From Humulus lupulus (Eukaryota > Streptophyta > Magnoliopsida > Rosales > Cannabaceae), in NCBI RefSeq assembly GCF_963169125.1, contig NC_084797.1, forward strand, positions 99,907,868 to 99,971,867: a stretch of DNA of 64,000 nt. The letters are read 5' to 3'. How positions within the stretch are numbered: position 1 is the first letter of the stretch; each line of letters opens with the position of its first letter. Position numbers and translations under genes: made by a program. A model generated the notes under the pieces. It searched no databases. It worked only from the letters and a program-made list of their open reading frames with translations, and was not told the DNA's origin. Below are positions 1 to 12,030 of the stretch, one piece after another.

Positions 1-1939
1 CCCCGTGGAACTCACACCTCTTATTGGAGTCTCGCGGACGCCTTCCTCCGTGAGACACTTTTGGGGGCTTCCTGTAGTTGACCATATTACAGGTCGCCCG
101 ATAGACATTCTCTCGCGAGTCTATCAAACTGGTATATTCCGTGAACTTGGGCTCATAGTCCTTCCGGGGTTTCTTTGAATGGTCTCCCCGGTTGGAGTTT
201 CTTCCGCTTCGTTTGCTCCGCGATTGGCTCAAATTTCGTTCTGGGCCTTCCGCTTGCGACTGCGGCATGCCAGGAGCGATACTACATCCGGTTTGTACAG
301 TTCCGTACCCAGAGAAATGGGTTTGACTCGGCGTCTGAGCAGACGCAGAAGGCCCATACACACTTGGAGTGAATTGGGCTCCTGGAAGCGTGAGGGCTGG
401 TGCGGGAGCTTGCGAAGCAAAGCTCGGCGCAGTCATGGAAGGCGCTGGAGCCGGGGGAACTCCAAAGGCCTGCTGGTAGGCATCCTCAAGGTTGATGATT
501 CCCTGAGCTTTTGACATGAATTCGGACAGCGTTTCTGCTCGTCTCCTTTGCATTTCCCCCCATAGCAGGGAGCCGACAGTAAGGCCCGATTGAAGGGCGA
601 TCAGCTTCATGTCATCGCTGACCTTGGTCTTTGCAGCAGCTTCCATCATTCTCTGAATGAAAGCTTTGAGGTTCTCATTGGGCTGCTGCTTGATGTTGGT
701 TAAGGAACCAACCTCCATGTCGTGGTCGCGGGCAGCAATGAACTGTCTCCTAAACGCGGACTGTAGCTCCTTCCAACTGTGGATTGATCCGGGAGCTAAT
801 CTTTTCCACCAGTCCTCCGCGGACTTGGTAAGGGTGAGTGAGAAGCACATGCATTTGGCGTCCTCACTGACACGCGCCACTTGCATCATTTTGTTGTATT
901 TAGCTAGGTGGGTACGCGGGTCCGTCCTCCCATCATATAATTCTATGTGAGGCATTTTGAAGTTATCCGGGAGGGACGTTTCCGCGATCCTCCGAATACA
1001 TGGTTCCGGGTCTTCCTCCTCAGAGTCTGACAGGGCCCCACTTTGCTTTCGGACCAGCTTGGTCAAGGCAGCAATCTGTTCCTCGAGCCTCTTCGTATCA
1101 CTCTCCGGGAGGTCACGTCCCCGGAGCTTATCATTAATATGATTTCGGAGGTCATCTCCGCGAGGCCGGGCCTTTTCTCCTTTGGCCTTTTCATACTTGG
1201 CCTCCAACCTTCTTCTTAGGTCCACCGTGGACCAGCTATCTTCGGAGTGCGAGTTCGCAGCCCGACCGTCCTGGTTGACGGAATCACTGGGGCGGTTGTT
1301 CCTTCCCCTAGGCCTGGGTGCCTTAGCACCGGGCCCTTTAGGCACGGAGTGCCCCCTTGGGGCTGAAGGACGTCTGGGCTTAGGAGCGCCAGAGACCTTC
1401 TGCGCGCGGGGGGGGGGGGGGGGGCAGTCGGCCTAGTGATTCACGCCTTTAGGAGGTGCAGGGGCGTCAGCGCGTACAGGCTCTCTAACTTTTTCTTTGC
1501 CCTTGTTAGGGGCGGCTTTGGATGGTCCAGCAGCGGCTGGATCCGGCATAGCGGCATCAGCACCACCTAAAACAGAGGCGTCCTCGTCCGAGTCGCCTAG
1601 ATCTCCGAACTTACTTTGGAGGCGCTCCATCATGCGTTGCATTTTTTCGGAGACGCGCTCCTGCTCAGCAAGCTTGGCCTTAGTGGCCACCAGTTCTTCG
1701 GCTACTTGGACCAGTTCTGGGTCCTTCTCATAGTAGCAGCCGTTTTTGTAGTAACCGTCTTGGACATACTCCTCTTCGTCTTCTAAGTATGTCGTATCTT
1801 CGGTACTGACCCAATCCTGGCGGGATGTCGGGTCTTCACCTTGGTAGCCCAAGGGTTCGTTTTGTACCGCATCTTCCATCACGGTATCGGGGTTGACCGT
1901 AGCATTTTTGTCAACAGCGGATTTTCTCGTAGTCACCAT
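1..1939 (-). pseudogene. gag: Gypsy element A gag polyprotein, 3' end beyond the window
   Basis: Structural protein of an LTR retrotransposon, read on the minus strand from an ATG at 1939 (MVTTRKSA). The frame stays the same from 1939 to the left edge, about 645 codons, with one in-frame TAG at 1433-1435, next to a 17-base G run (1408-1424). The first part is acidic and low-complexity. The conserved retrotransposon gag domain follows from about 955 ([13 protein letters not shown]) and includes a W-W-K-R-L segment near 800. Near the left edge are the plant Gypsy signature [10 protein letters not shown] (about 140-165) and the start of a Cys/His finger (RCEFHG) cut by the window edge. The family is clear; the subfamily is probably Tat-like because leader and PBS match element D. 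The TAG would stop translation after about 168 codons, so I call it a pseudogene, although sequence error beside the homopolymer is possible. Confidence 0.8.
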
Positions 1940-2026
1940 CTCTTTAGCACGAAGTGAATACAAAAAACGTACACAAAAAGAGAGCTGACTAACAACTTCC
2001 TACAGCTCTCAATGAAAGCACCAAAA
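1940..2026 (-). other. Element A leader with primer-binding site
   Basis: Short untranslated leader between LTR and gag. Read on the minus strand, the bases next to the LTR end contain TGGTGCTTTCATTGAGAG (about 2005-2023), the expected place for a tRNA primer-binding site. The same block stands next to the 5' LTR of element D (50310-50328). A PBS should begin TGG, as this one does. I cannot say which tRNA it pairs with. Confidence 0.6.
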
Positions 2027-2917
2027 TGTTTACCGAGCTTTTCGGAAACGAATACAAACAGAATGATAAAAATATAAGAACTGTAGAAGTGCTGAAATGT
2101 AACTAAACAAACAGTGTTTTTATGTGGTTCAGGCGTTAACAAGCCCTAGTCCACGAGTCGATGTTATTATACTTGGAAAAGGTTACAGTAAGATGGCTGG
2201 TGTACAAGAACTTCACACACTCACAGTGTTTCTCTCGGGTTCTCTTGAAGAAGATGAAGCTAGAGAGATTTTGGTAGAGTTCTTGCTATATGATTTGTTC
2301 GCCCTCCCTCTTCTTGTAAAATGAAGGGGTCTTTATAGCTAGGGTTTTGGATTAGGGTTTTTCTCTACGTACATGAGTCTTAATTACCCCAGCCATAAAT
2401 AGGGGATACAATTACTGTAGTAGCATGGCTACAAGACTCTATGTGGGTATATTTACGTGAAAGTATGGGGAACACACAAAGTCAGCCGTCTTTTCCAAGT
2501 TGTCAGCGGAACAGTAGGCGAAAAGGTACTCTTAGGCGTGCTGGGATGTGTGCGGCTTTGACCTGACGGGCGTGTCAGGCGGGATCCTGTGTCAGGTGGA
2601 TATCATTCCAAATACGCCTCCTCCATGACTCGACCGCTTGGTTTTGTTCCGTGCGAGGCACGGAACTGTTTCCGCGGAGACCACTCGAAGAGCTTCTCCT
2701 GGAAGGGGCTTCCCCGAGGGATACCCCTTCGGGAGTCCGGGAGAGTTGACGAGATTTCCGTATCGTGTTTTGCTTGGAAGAGTAATCCGGACACTAAACG
2801 GGAGAGGCGAAGCCTTTCTGTCCATCCGCGAGCTCTGGTCACCTACCGTGAAAGACATCGATAATTCTGCTTCCCCGAGGACATCAATCTAAACGCCATC
2901 CGGAAATCTGGATAACA
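2027..2917 (-). repeat. Element A 5' LTR
   Basis: On the plus strand the block begins TGTTTACCGAG and ends GGATAACA, giving TG...CA borders of about 891 bp. It sits directly upstream of the element A leader on the minus strand. It is moderately GC-rich in its outer half (2590-2900), where the apparent open frames on both strands have no family resemblance. The partner LTR lies beyond the left edge, so neither LTR identity nor a target-site duplication can be checked. Confidence 0.65.
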
Positions 2918-3478
2918 GCGCTTGATTGGCTTGGATGCCAACAACTTGAAAGAAAGTGCAACATGCACTTGTGTGACTCTATGGTCTCCAGTTTGGTTTT
3001 TATGAACGCACCAGTTTCAGTTATTACTGTTTGATAGTCGTTTTATTCTGTGAACTGTTGATTACGTTTTTTTGCTGAGTCTTCTGGTTCACAGGTGCTT
3101 TGTGGTGCAGGTAAAGGTAAAGAGAAGCTCAACCAGCCATGAGTCGAAGGGCATTAGCAGTGGTATGTACATATGCAGTCTGCTCAACCGCCACGGCTGA
3201 GATGCTCAGGGGAACTAGGGTTAAACCCATCTTTTTCCGCCTAGGTCAGCTTATTATGTAACCTGAGTATTGTAATTAACTTTTAAACTGATGTTTTTGG
3301 GATCCCATGTAAAGAACATGTTTTTAACTTAATGAAAATACTTATGAGTTGATCAAAAGTTTTAATACCTAAACCTTTAGTGGCTTAATCACATGTTTAG
3401 TCCAAATGAATTGTTTAGCAAGTCCAGCACTGGTTTTAAACACACTTGGTATCGGTCCCTAATTAGCAGGGTGTTACA
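2918..3478 (+). repeat. 3' part of an older Gypsy LTR, split by element A
   Basis: This stretch ends in GGGTGTTACA and carries the block GTGGTGCAGGTAAAGG (about 3103-3118) found in the other LTRs of this family in the window (near 5425, 14415, 21350, 48595, 54085). It therefore looks like the end of a plus-oriented LTR whose beginning lies left of element A, off the window. Immediately after 3478 the gag of element B resumes, so the LTR seems to interrupt that gag. Whether it is a solo LTR cannot be decided. Confidence 0.6.
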
Positions 3479-5074
3479 GACCTGCACGATCATTTAAACT
3501 CACAGAGAAGGTATCCAGCTCAGGATGAGGATGTTAGCCATACTCGGCACGAGGGAGGTCCGTCCATCGTATGTGACAATGAGAATGTCCCACATAACCA
3601 GGCTCGAACTTGGAGGGACAATAACCCGTCAAATGTGTATAATAGGATGGGAGCTGTTGAACAGCCCCCAGCTAACCTAGGGACTAGGGGCCAAACCCTT
3701 GAAAGACTGGCTCTAATAAAAGAACAAATGAAAAGACTCTTATTTGAGAAGGAAAAGGACGATTGTGACTCAGATGAGGAGCTAAACCTTTTGCTCCAAA
3801 CATTGCAGCGGCAACATATCCTATAGGCTTTAGGATGCCGCACATGTCGAAGTTTGATGGATATGGAGATCCGTATGATCACCTCAGAATGTTTAACACT
3901 ATGATGATGTCTCATAATGTCAGGCTCAATCTAAGGTGTATCTTGTCCCTGCAACTCTAGTCGGACCTGCCAGGCAGTGGTTTAAATAATACAAGAGGCA
4001 TTCGATAAGCTCGTGGAAGAAATTTTCCTCTGAGTTTAAAATAGCATTCTGAGCTTCGCAGACAGCTAGAGTTGAAGCTAATTCATTGGCCAACATAAAG
4101 CAACAACCTGGCGAGACATGGAAAGCATACCTGAGTAGATTTGCAATGACAGCTCCAAGCCATGGCAATAAGAACGGGAATCCTCGTCGGGGGCGACCTA
4201 TGGCAAGAACTCCAAAGAAAAGGAGTTAAAAGCATAGACAAATTTCTGGCCCGTGTTCATGAATGGATAAACCTGGAGGAGGCACGAGCTTCCGTCGCAA
4301 AAACCAGCCAAGACCCCTATCCAACCCGTTGGAGCAGTAATGTATGTTGCAGCTGCGACTCAAGCTATTACCCAGAATAACCAAGGGAGGAATAACAAAA
4401 GGAAGGGGAATGGTGAGGGCGACCAGAGTAGGACGAAGAAAAACAAGTCTGTGGAGAAGTTCAAGCCCATTTATGCTACTTATACCGACCTAACAGACAC
4501 CCGTGAGCGTATCTTTCTAGCTAATTCTAATCGCCTCCCATGGAAGAAGCAGAACCTTTAAAAAACCAGAGGGTGAAGAGAGATCCTTCAAAAAAAATTC
4601 GATTCCACAATGACATCGTTCATAACACTGATGATTGTCGGCAACTGAATGATGAAATTGAGACTCTCATTCGAGCTGGACCATTGGCCTAGTACGCTTG
4701 AAATCGGGTAGCTCCCAATCAGCTTGCCGGGCAGAATTCTCAGTCAGTCCCAAAAGCTCCAATAGGCCAATCTGGAGCTCAGGCGAATCAGGTCGATCCT
4801 CCTCCAATAGTATGAGGAGATATAATCACTATTGCTGGAGGACCTCATTAGGCGGGTACGAGCAGCGGGACCCAAAAGAGGTACATCAATGATTTGAAGG
4901 CTCATAACGGAGTGGAGTTCGTCCCGGAGCAACAGTTATCAAAACAACAGTGATTGGAAAAACAACCAATTATTTTCACGGAAGAGAATGCTAGCCACGT
5001 CCAATTCCCACACAATGATCCGCTGGTGGTAACCATGCAGCTCGCCAACCAAAGGGTATGGAGAATAGTGGTGG
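3479..5074 (+). pseudogene. gag: Tat-type Gypsy element B, gag (degraded), first part
   Basis: Decayed gag of the oldest element in the window. Translation in shifting frames aligns with gag of element D: a basic stretch, then EKEKDDCDSDEE (about 3750-3785), then the conserved gag start MPHMSKFDGYGDP from 3835, an amphipathic QWF-type region, RTGILVGGDLW at 4165-4200, a Lys-rich linker and the finger region (FHNDIVHNTDDC, about 4600-4640). Frameshifts occur near 3820 and 4150 and stop codons near 3958, 4560 and 4690. At 5074 the reading frame is cut by a solo LTR and continues at 7402. It makes no functional product now. Confidence 0.85.
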
Positions 5075-7401
5075 TGTAATGCCCTACTACCTTAGAGTCG
5101 TTACTAAGTGAGTTTAAAATGTGCATCTAAATTGCTAACCAAGCATTTAACTCAAAAGTGTAACTAAACTGTATTAAAATCACATAATTTGAAAATGTAA
5201 TCATTCATTGAAAATTATAAGTGTTTATATTGGGGATCCCAAAAGTACTGCTTATAAATATTTACAACTCAAAATATGTTTTAAGTCGACTATACAACAA
5301 AATAGGATTCAGTACAAAGCATCTCCCAAAAATACCCCTGGTCGTGGCAGCCAAGCAGGCCAGACATGTACGCATCGCCTCACACTCTCCATACTCATGG
5401 TTAGTCGGCCTTCCCCTTGCTCTTACCTGCACCACAGAGCACCCGTGAGCCGAGGCCCAGCAAGAAAACTCCACACAAATAAATAACATATGCATATCAA
5501 TTACTCAGCACAAAACAAATCCGCCAACAGGCTAAACACATACGGCCGTGCCGACCCAGGCGCTTTACCAAGCCCTGGGTTCATGGTCTACACCGTAAGG
5601 ATATCCTAGGTATCCTTTAGGGTCTTACCCTGGCAACTCGCACCTCGTGTGCTAAACGCTGCTCCCGGCCCCCTTGCCGTTCTCGGCCCTCGCCGTTCCC
5701 GGCTCTTGCCGTTCTCGGCCTTCACCGTTCCCAGCCTATGCCATTCATTCACATATATGTGCATACATAGCATGATTAACCAAACACTTAAACACATATT
5801 AACATAATCACTACTGGGCTATGCCCTACACATAATTATAAAGGGGCGTGCCTTGCAACACAACTAGGGCGTCGCCCTGCTCTATGGGTACAACAGTTTT
5901 CTTACCTGTGTCCCAAGCTTCTTGTGCACCGAAATCTCGAGCACGATCCCCTAATCTGAGCCTCGCTGGAAACCAAGTCACAACACATACATAGCACTCT
6001 CATTACTAATCAGTTCATAATCATCTCCCAGAACCAATCTCGTACTCTCGGGACACCCCATTTCCCCGCACAAGGTAGCGGAAGTGCCCCCCGAGCCCCC
6101 TAAGACAAAACCCTAAAAACACATTTTTCCCCTGCCCAGAAATTGGCCTAGCGCCGCGGCACAACCCTTTAGGGGCCGCGGTGCCCAGAATGATGCCCTC
6201 CTCCTGATTCAACCTAGTGCCGCGGCGCGGAAGAACAGGGCCACGACGCTCATACGCGAACCCAGAAAACTGGGTTTTTCCCCAACATTTTCTCGAGCCA
6301 AAACTCTTCCAAATCAACCCCAAGATACTCCCAAGTCCCAAATCAACTTAAAACCCCAAATAAACACTATAGTAACCCAGAAACAACATCAACTAGCTTA
6401 AATACACATTCAAACCCATAATTCACCAAATGGTTTAAAACTTCATAAAACTTAAACCATAACAGAGCATAACCTCAGAAATGCATGAAACTCTCACCTC
6501 AAATGGAGATTCGACCTTGAGCTGCTTTCCCTATCCAATTCTAAGCTCAATTCCACTAATCCCAATATGAACTTCACTCCAATAATCCATAAGACAACAC
6601 ACAATTCAACTCTCAAACCATAACATTCTTAGCTGAATTCTACAAAATAATTACTCAGATTTCCTTACCTCAATATGCAAAACAATTCTCTAGTTTTTCC
6701 TTGGCTTGATTCCCTTCTTGATCCCTCCAAACTCCAGATATCTTCCTTCCTTCCTTCCTGGTTTCTAGTTCTCTCTAGAGCTCCCAATACACAATTCTTG
6801 CATAAGCCAAAATGTGAGAATGTTCTAAACTTTTCCTTCAGCCAAAGCTTATCTACCACCTAAGCCAAATGACCCAATTTCCCTCCTTTCTAACTTAGAT
6901 TCCAGCTAATCCTCAAGGGCATCCTAGACTTTTCCTTAATCTCTTACAAGAATACCACTTTCCCACTTAAGACAACTATCCTCAAGAGTTACCCAAGTTA
7001 CCAAATTGCCACTAACCGTTTCTCAATAATTCTCATACTCAAGTTATAATATTCCCAAAATACCCCTAAGCTCCTCCCGAGCCGGGTATTTAACCCCATT
7101 GTGACTTTTAGCAAAACAGCTCCCTAGGGTCGTCTCGGGATGTGCACCACAATTATATCACCACTCACACGTGGTATCAATCACAACATATACAAATATT
7201 ACATTTATGACCTCAACGGGCTAAAATTACAAATATGCCCCCAACAACCAAATGGGGCCCACATGCATATTTAATTCACCTAAACATGCATTTCTAATCA
7301 CATATTCATTAAATTCACATATTAATACAGTATAACAATTATTGCCCTCCAGGCACACTAATTAAGGCCCCAAGCCTTATTAGCGAATTTGGGTCACTAC
7401 A
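5075..7401 (-). mobile_element. Solo LTR of a Gypsy family inserted in element B gag-PR
   Basis: The block begins TGTAATGCCC and ends GGTCACTACA, about 2,327 bp, flanked by GGTGG (5070-5074) and GCTGG (7402-7406), a 5-bp target duplication with one change. No internal retroviral region is present, so it is a solo LTR left by recombination between two LTRs. Its orientation follows element C, whose similar LTRs are placed by PPT and PBS. The interior has the conserved GGCTCACGGGTGCT block near 5440 (minus strand), CT-rich and CA-rich stretches, and no credible gene. Confidence 0.85.
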
Positions 7402-10400
7402 GCTGGATAACGGAAGCTCTGTAAATTTACTTTTCGGGTCCACCCTGGAAAAAATGGGATTGTTCGCGATTTGAAGGCGGCCTCAATGATGTTGTATGGG
7501 TTTTCAGGTGAAGGAACAGTAGCCATAGGGACAATCGGATTGGGGGTAACATTGGGAGAAGAGTCACGAATTGTCTCCAAAATACTCGAGTTCGTTGTAA
7601 TCGATCGTCCGGCCGCATACAATGTGATTTTGGGCTGACCTGCGCTGATGGCATTCGAAGCCATAACATCGATCCGACACTTGGCAATGAAATTCCCCTC
7701 AACTTTGGGGATATGCACAGTCAGAGGAGATCAGCTTGCAACTAGAGAATGCTATATCATTTCTATGAAGGGAAAGTCACAACCCGGGCAGCAGGTGATG
7801 GTCATAAGTGAGGGAGGTGAGGAGTCCCAGGAAGTAGAAGTCACTCGTGGGACAGAAGAACCTCAAGAAGAAGATGGTGAGGTCGCCCAATGTGACGACA
7901 TTGATCCGCGAATAGGCAAAGACATGTCTAAGCTCAAAGCCATAGAAGAGCTCGGGGAGGTAAACATCGACCCCAAAGAAGCTTCAAGAGTTGTAACAAT
8001 TGGAAAAAATCTAGAAGACAAAAGAAAGAGGGAGCTGGTCGATTTTTTATGGAAGAACCTGGATGTTTTTGCCTAGTCACACGAGGATATGGTGGGAATC
8101 AGTCTGAGTATAATAATGCACACATTAAACTTGGACAAGACGTGCCTACAAAATCCTGAAAACAGAGGCTTTTGGGAACAGTACAAGCTGAAGCGCTAGA
8201 GGAAGAAGTAGCTCGGTTACTAAAATGCAAGTTTATAAAGGAAGCAAAATATCTGATCTGGGTTGCTAATCCCGTGCTGGTCCCGAAGCCAAATGAGAAG
8301 AGGAGAACTTGTATCGACTTCTCCGACCTAAACAAGGTTTGTCCCAAGGACCGTTTCCTACTGCCAAGGATTGACCAGTTGGTAGACGCCACAGCAGGTC
8401 ACGAGCTCATGTCTTTCATGGACGTGTACTCTGGATATAACCATATCACAATAAACCCTGCAGACCAAGAGCATACCAATTTCATGACCGGGCATAACGT
8501 ATGTTGTTACAAAGTTATGCCATTCGGATTGAAAAATGCAAGGGCTACATACCAATGCTTGGTCAACAAAATGTCGCTAACCAGATCGGGAGAAATATGG
8601 AGGTGTATGTCGATGACATGCTCATCAAGTCAAAAACTGCCAAAACCATGTGTCTTACTTTGAAGAATAATTTGGAATCTTAAGGAAATATGACATGAAG
8701 TTGAATCCCCAGAAATGCATTTTTGGGGTGGCATCTGAAAATTTTCTGGGGTTCATAGTCAATACAAGGGGGATAGAGGCAAATCCTGAAAAAATCGATC
8801 GTTGTTAGACATGCCTTCACCTAGGTTGCGTAAGGAAGTTCAAAGCCTAACTGGAAGGGTGGCGACTTTAAATTGCTTCATTTCAAAATCCACTGACAAA
8901 TGTCTGGCATTCTACAACTTGCTCAGAGAAAACAAGAAATTTCAGTGGACCGAAGAATGCGAACATGCATTCCACGTTTTGAAATCACATCTAGCTGAAC
9001 CCCCTGTACTATCCAAACCGACGTCTCGGGAGTCTCTATTTCTTTACTTGGCCGTGAAAGAAAATGCAGTCAATGTCGTGTTAGTTCGAGAAGAAGACTG
9101 TATGTATAAACCAGTGTATTATGTAAGCAAGAGGCTTTTCAAAACTAAATCACGGTACCCCCTGATAGAGAAGCTGACACTCTGTCTAATTTTGTCTTCC
9201 AGAAAGCTCCAGCCATATTTCTAGTCCCATTCAATCAACGTCTTATCCGACCAACCTTTACGGCAGGTATTGCAAAAACCTGAAATGCCGGGACGTCTCT
9301 TAAAATGGGCCATCAAACTTAGCCAGTTCGAGATATTATACATGCCACGAACTGCAATCAAGAGTCAAGCCCTTACTGATTTTATGGCTGAGTGCACTGG
9401 TTTTCAAGATGAGCTCATGAGGGAGCTAGTGCAGGAATTATGGAAAATCTTCGTTGATGGATCGCCAAATGAAAACGGATCGGGAGCTGGGATAATCTTA
9501 GTCTCACCTAAAGGACATCGGTTCCATACAACTCTTAGATTCAGATTTGAAGCATCCAACAACGAAGCAGAGTTTGAGGCCTTATTGGCAGGGTTGAGGG
9601 TGGCAAAGGAGCTAAAGGTGAAAGCCATCCAATGCTATAGTGATTCCCAACTCGTGGTAAATCAAATATTGGGAGAGTATCAAGCTCGAGGCATCAAGAT
9701 GGCGGCCTACCTGGCTAAGGTAAAAGGAGAATTATCTGAATTTGAGTTTAGCTCTATTGAACAAATACCCCGCGAGTAGAACTCTAACGCTGATGCTCTG
9801 GCACGACTTGCTACCACCAGAGAGGCTGAAACATTAAATGTAGTACCGTTGGAGTTCTTGGAAAGCCCAAGTGTAACGGGAGACACGGTGGAGGTCGGAA
9901 TGATTGACATAAGACTGACATGGATGACTCCTATAATGGACTATTTCACGACTGGAAAGTTGCCTGACGATAGAAAAGATGCGAGAAAACTACTTTATCA
10001 AGCTCCATGGTATGTAATAGTTGATAGAATGCTATATCGGTGAGGTCATTCGTTGCCCCTCCTACGATGTGTTCTGCCCGAGGAAGCCAAAACCATTTTA
10101 CAAGAAATACATGAAGGTTTTTGTGGAGATCACGTTGGGGGGCAAAACTTAGCGCTTAAGTTACTAAGACAGGGCTATTTCTGGCCCACTTTAATGAAAG
10201 ATTCGATCTCGTATGTTTAGAAGTGCGAAAAATGCCAGGGTTTCGCCATAGTTGCCCGAGCTGCTCCAATCGAACTAATAATGATTTCATCCCCTTGGCC
10301 ATTTGTAGCATGAGGAATTGACCTGATAGGTTCTCTACCTATGAGAAAAGGAGGAGTTCGATATGCGGTAGTGGCGATCGATTACTTCACAAAGTGGGTA

Positions 10401-11171
10401 GAGGCCGAACCTCTGGAAACCATTACTTTGGAAACCATTACTTCAAAGAGAGTTCTGAATTTCGTGGTGAAGAATATTGTATGTCGATTTGGACTCCCTA
10501 AAAAGATTGTATCAGACAACGGGACGCAGTTTGATAGTGATCTCTTCACAGAACTTTGTGAAAGATACGGCATAACGAAGATTTTCTTGTCGGTAGCATA
10601 CCCACAAGCCAATGGGCAGGTCAAGGCTGTAAATAAGACCCTCAAGGTGAACCTGAAGAAAAGGTTGGATGAAGCCAAAGGGTTATGGCCCAAGCAGCTC
10701 CTACAAGTACTTTGGGCCTATCGAACTTCTCATAGAACCTCCACGGGACATACTCCTTTTTCACTAACCTTCAAAAGCAAGGCCATGCTTCCGATAGAGG
10801 CAATGGTGGCTACTCATAGGCAGCGAACATTTGATCAAGATCAGAATAACGAGCTACTCAGTGCATCCCTCGATCTGATCGAAGAAAAATGAGAGGAATC
10901 GCAATTACAGCTCGCCCATTATCAACAAAAGATCACTCGTTATTTCAATTCAAAAATCAGGGGATGCAGACTCGGATTAGGTGATCTGGTTCTCTGAAGG
11001 GTCTTTTTGGCGAATAAAGATCCCAGGGATGGTGTGTTAGGCCCGAACTGGGAAGGACCGTACCAAATCATAGAGGTCTTACGCGAGGGAACTTTTAAGT
11101 TAGCTCGACTAAATGGGGAAATAGTCCCACGGACTTGGAATGCTCTCCATTTGAAAAAGTATTATCAATAG
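7402..11171 (+). pseudogene. pol: Element B protease-RT-RNase H-integrase (degraded)
   Basis: Continuation of element B after the solo LTR. In order: aspartic protease (DNGSSVNLLFGS at about 7405-7440), a linker, reverse transcriptase (RRTCIDFSDLNKVCPKD near 8310, VYVDDMLIKS near 8605), the first RNase H (near 9000-9250), a second RNase H (WKIFVDGSPNENGSGAG from 9440; NNEAEFEALLAGL), then integrase (zinc region near 10105-10260, VSDNGTQFDSDL near 10510, QVKAVNK near 10620) and a C-terminal GPY-like module ending near 11170. Two RNase H domains mark the Tat lineage. Frameshifts or stops occur near 7465, 8075, 8660, 9222, 9777, 10042 and 10313. The integrase glutamate is lysine here (K in QVKAVNK, glutamate in element D). 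Not functional. Confidence 0.9.
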
Positions 11172-11457
11172 TACTACCATCAATGTAAGGCTTATTTATA
11201 AAAGTTGTTTCAATTAAATAACAGATGGATCATTAAATAACACTTCTTAGTTTTATTATTACGAGCTCGTTTTCTCACATTGTAAAAGCAACCAGGAATG
11301 TTTATACATTCTGGTTACTTGGGGGGCACATAGCCGAGGTGAGTTTTTGAGAAAATTAAGCTTACTCGGATAAAGACTAAAATCTTAGAAGCTTGGAGAA
11401 ATTGATTATTCAACGGCTTTTTAAAGCTTGAGTTTTCAATAAACCCAGCGCGAACTA
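11172..11457 (+). other. Element B post-pol spacer with internal polypurine tract
   Basis: Non-coding spacer directly after pol. It holds CTTGGGGGGCACATAG at about 11319-11334, a purine-rich sequence of the kind that primes plus-strand synthesis and normally lies next to the 3' LTR. Here it is followed by repeats and an antisense gene instead. Element D has the same arrangement (41650-41665). Confidence 0.5.
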
Positions 11458-11700
11458 AGTCTAAAATATCATTAAAAACCTTGGATATAACCAGGTCTGA
11501 GGCCTGATTCCTAACATGTATAATGCTAAGTTTATTAAAAACCCTGGATATAACCAGGTTCGAGGCCTGATTCCTAACAGGTATAATGCTATTAAGTTTA
11601 TTAAAAACCCTGGATATAACCAGGTCCAAGGCCTGATTCTTAACAGGTATGATGCAAATAAGTGAGAAAAATCTTGGATACAACCATGATATTGATAAAA
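11458..11700 (+). repeat. Element B tandem repeat, unit about 65 bp
   Basis: Three and a half imperfect units of about 62-66 bp. Each contains AAAACCCTGGATATAACCAGG, or close variants, inside GGCCTGATTCCTAACA. The core CCTGGATATAACCAGG is an inverted repeat. Element D has a different tandem array at the same place with a similar core (CCTGGTTAAAACCAGG), suggesting the palindrome rather than the spacer is conserved. Confidence 0.8.
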
Positions 11701-12030
11701 TCTATCTCCATCTAAAAGCCAAACCCTAAGATTTTGAATGTACAAGAGTCTAAGGATTCATAAACATGAGAAAATAATAAGGGAAAAACAAATAGATCAC
11801 AAGTTAGGTGTATATTAAAAAAAACATATTGTCATCTCGAGGAGAAAAAACCTCGAACTAAGCCCAAAGTCAATTGTTTTGATCCCAAGGGATTGTTACA
11901 TAAAACTTATAAATAATAAAAATAAAAATATTGAATAAAATTCACTGGGCTCCGTCAGCATGCTCCACCGAGGTCACCTCCTCACCACTCCCTCTGCAGC
12001 TCCGGAAGCCTTGCCAGTCTCCGAGGGTTC

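Noticed and set aside
2589..2892. Four overlapping open frames on both strands near 2.6-2.9 kb.
   Set aside because: They lie in the GC-richer part of element A's LTR; simultaneous openness on both strands reflects composition, not coding.
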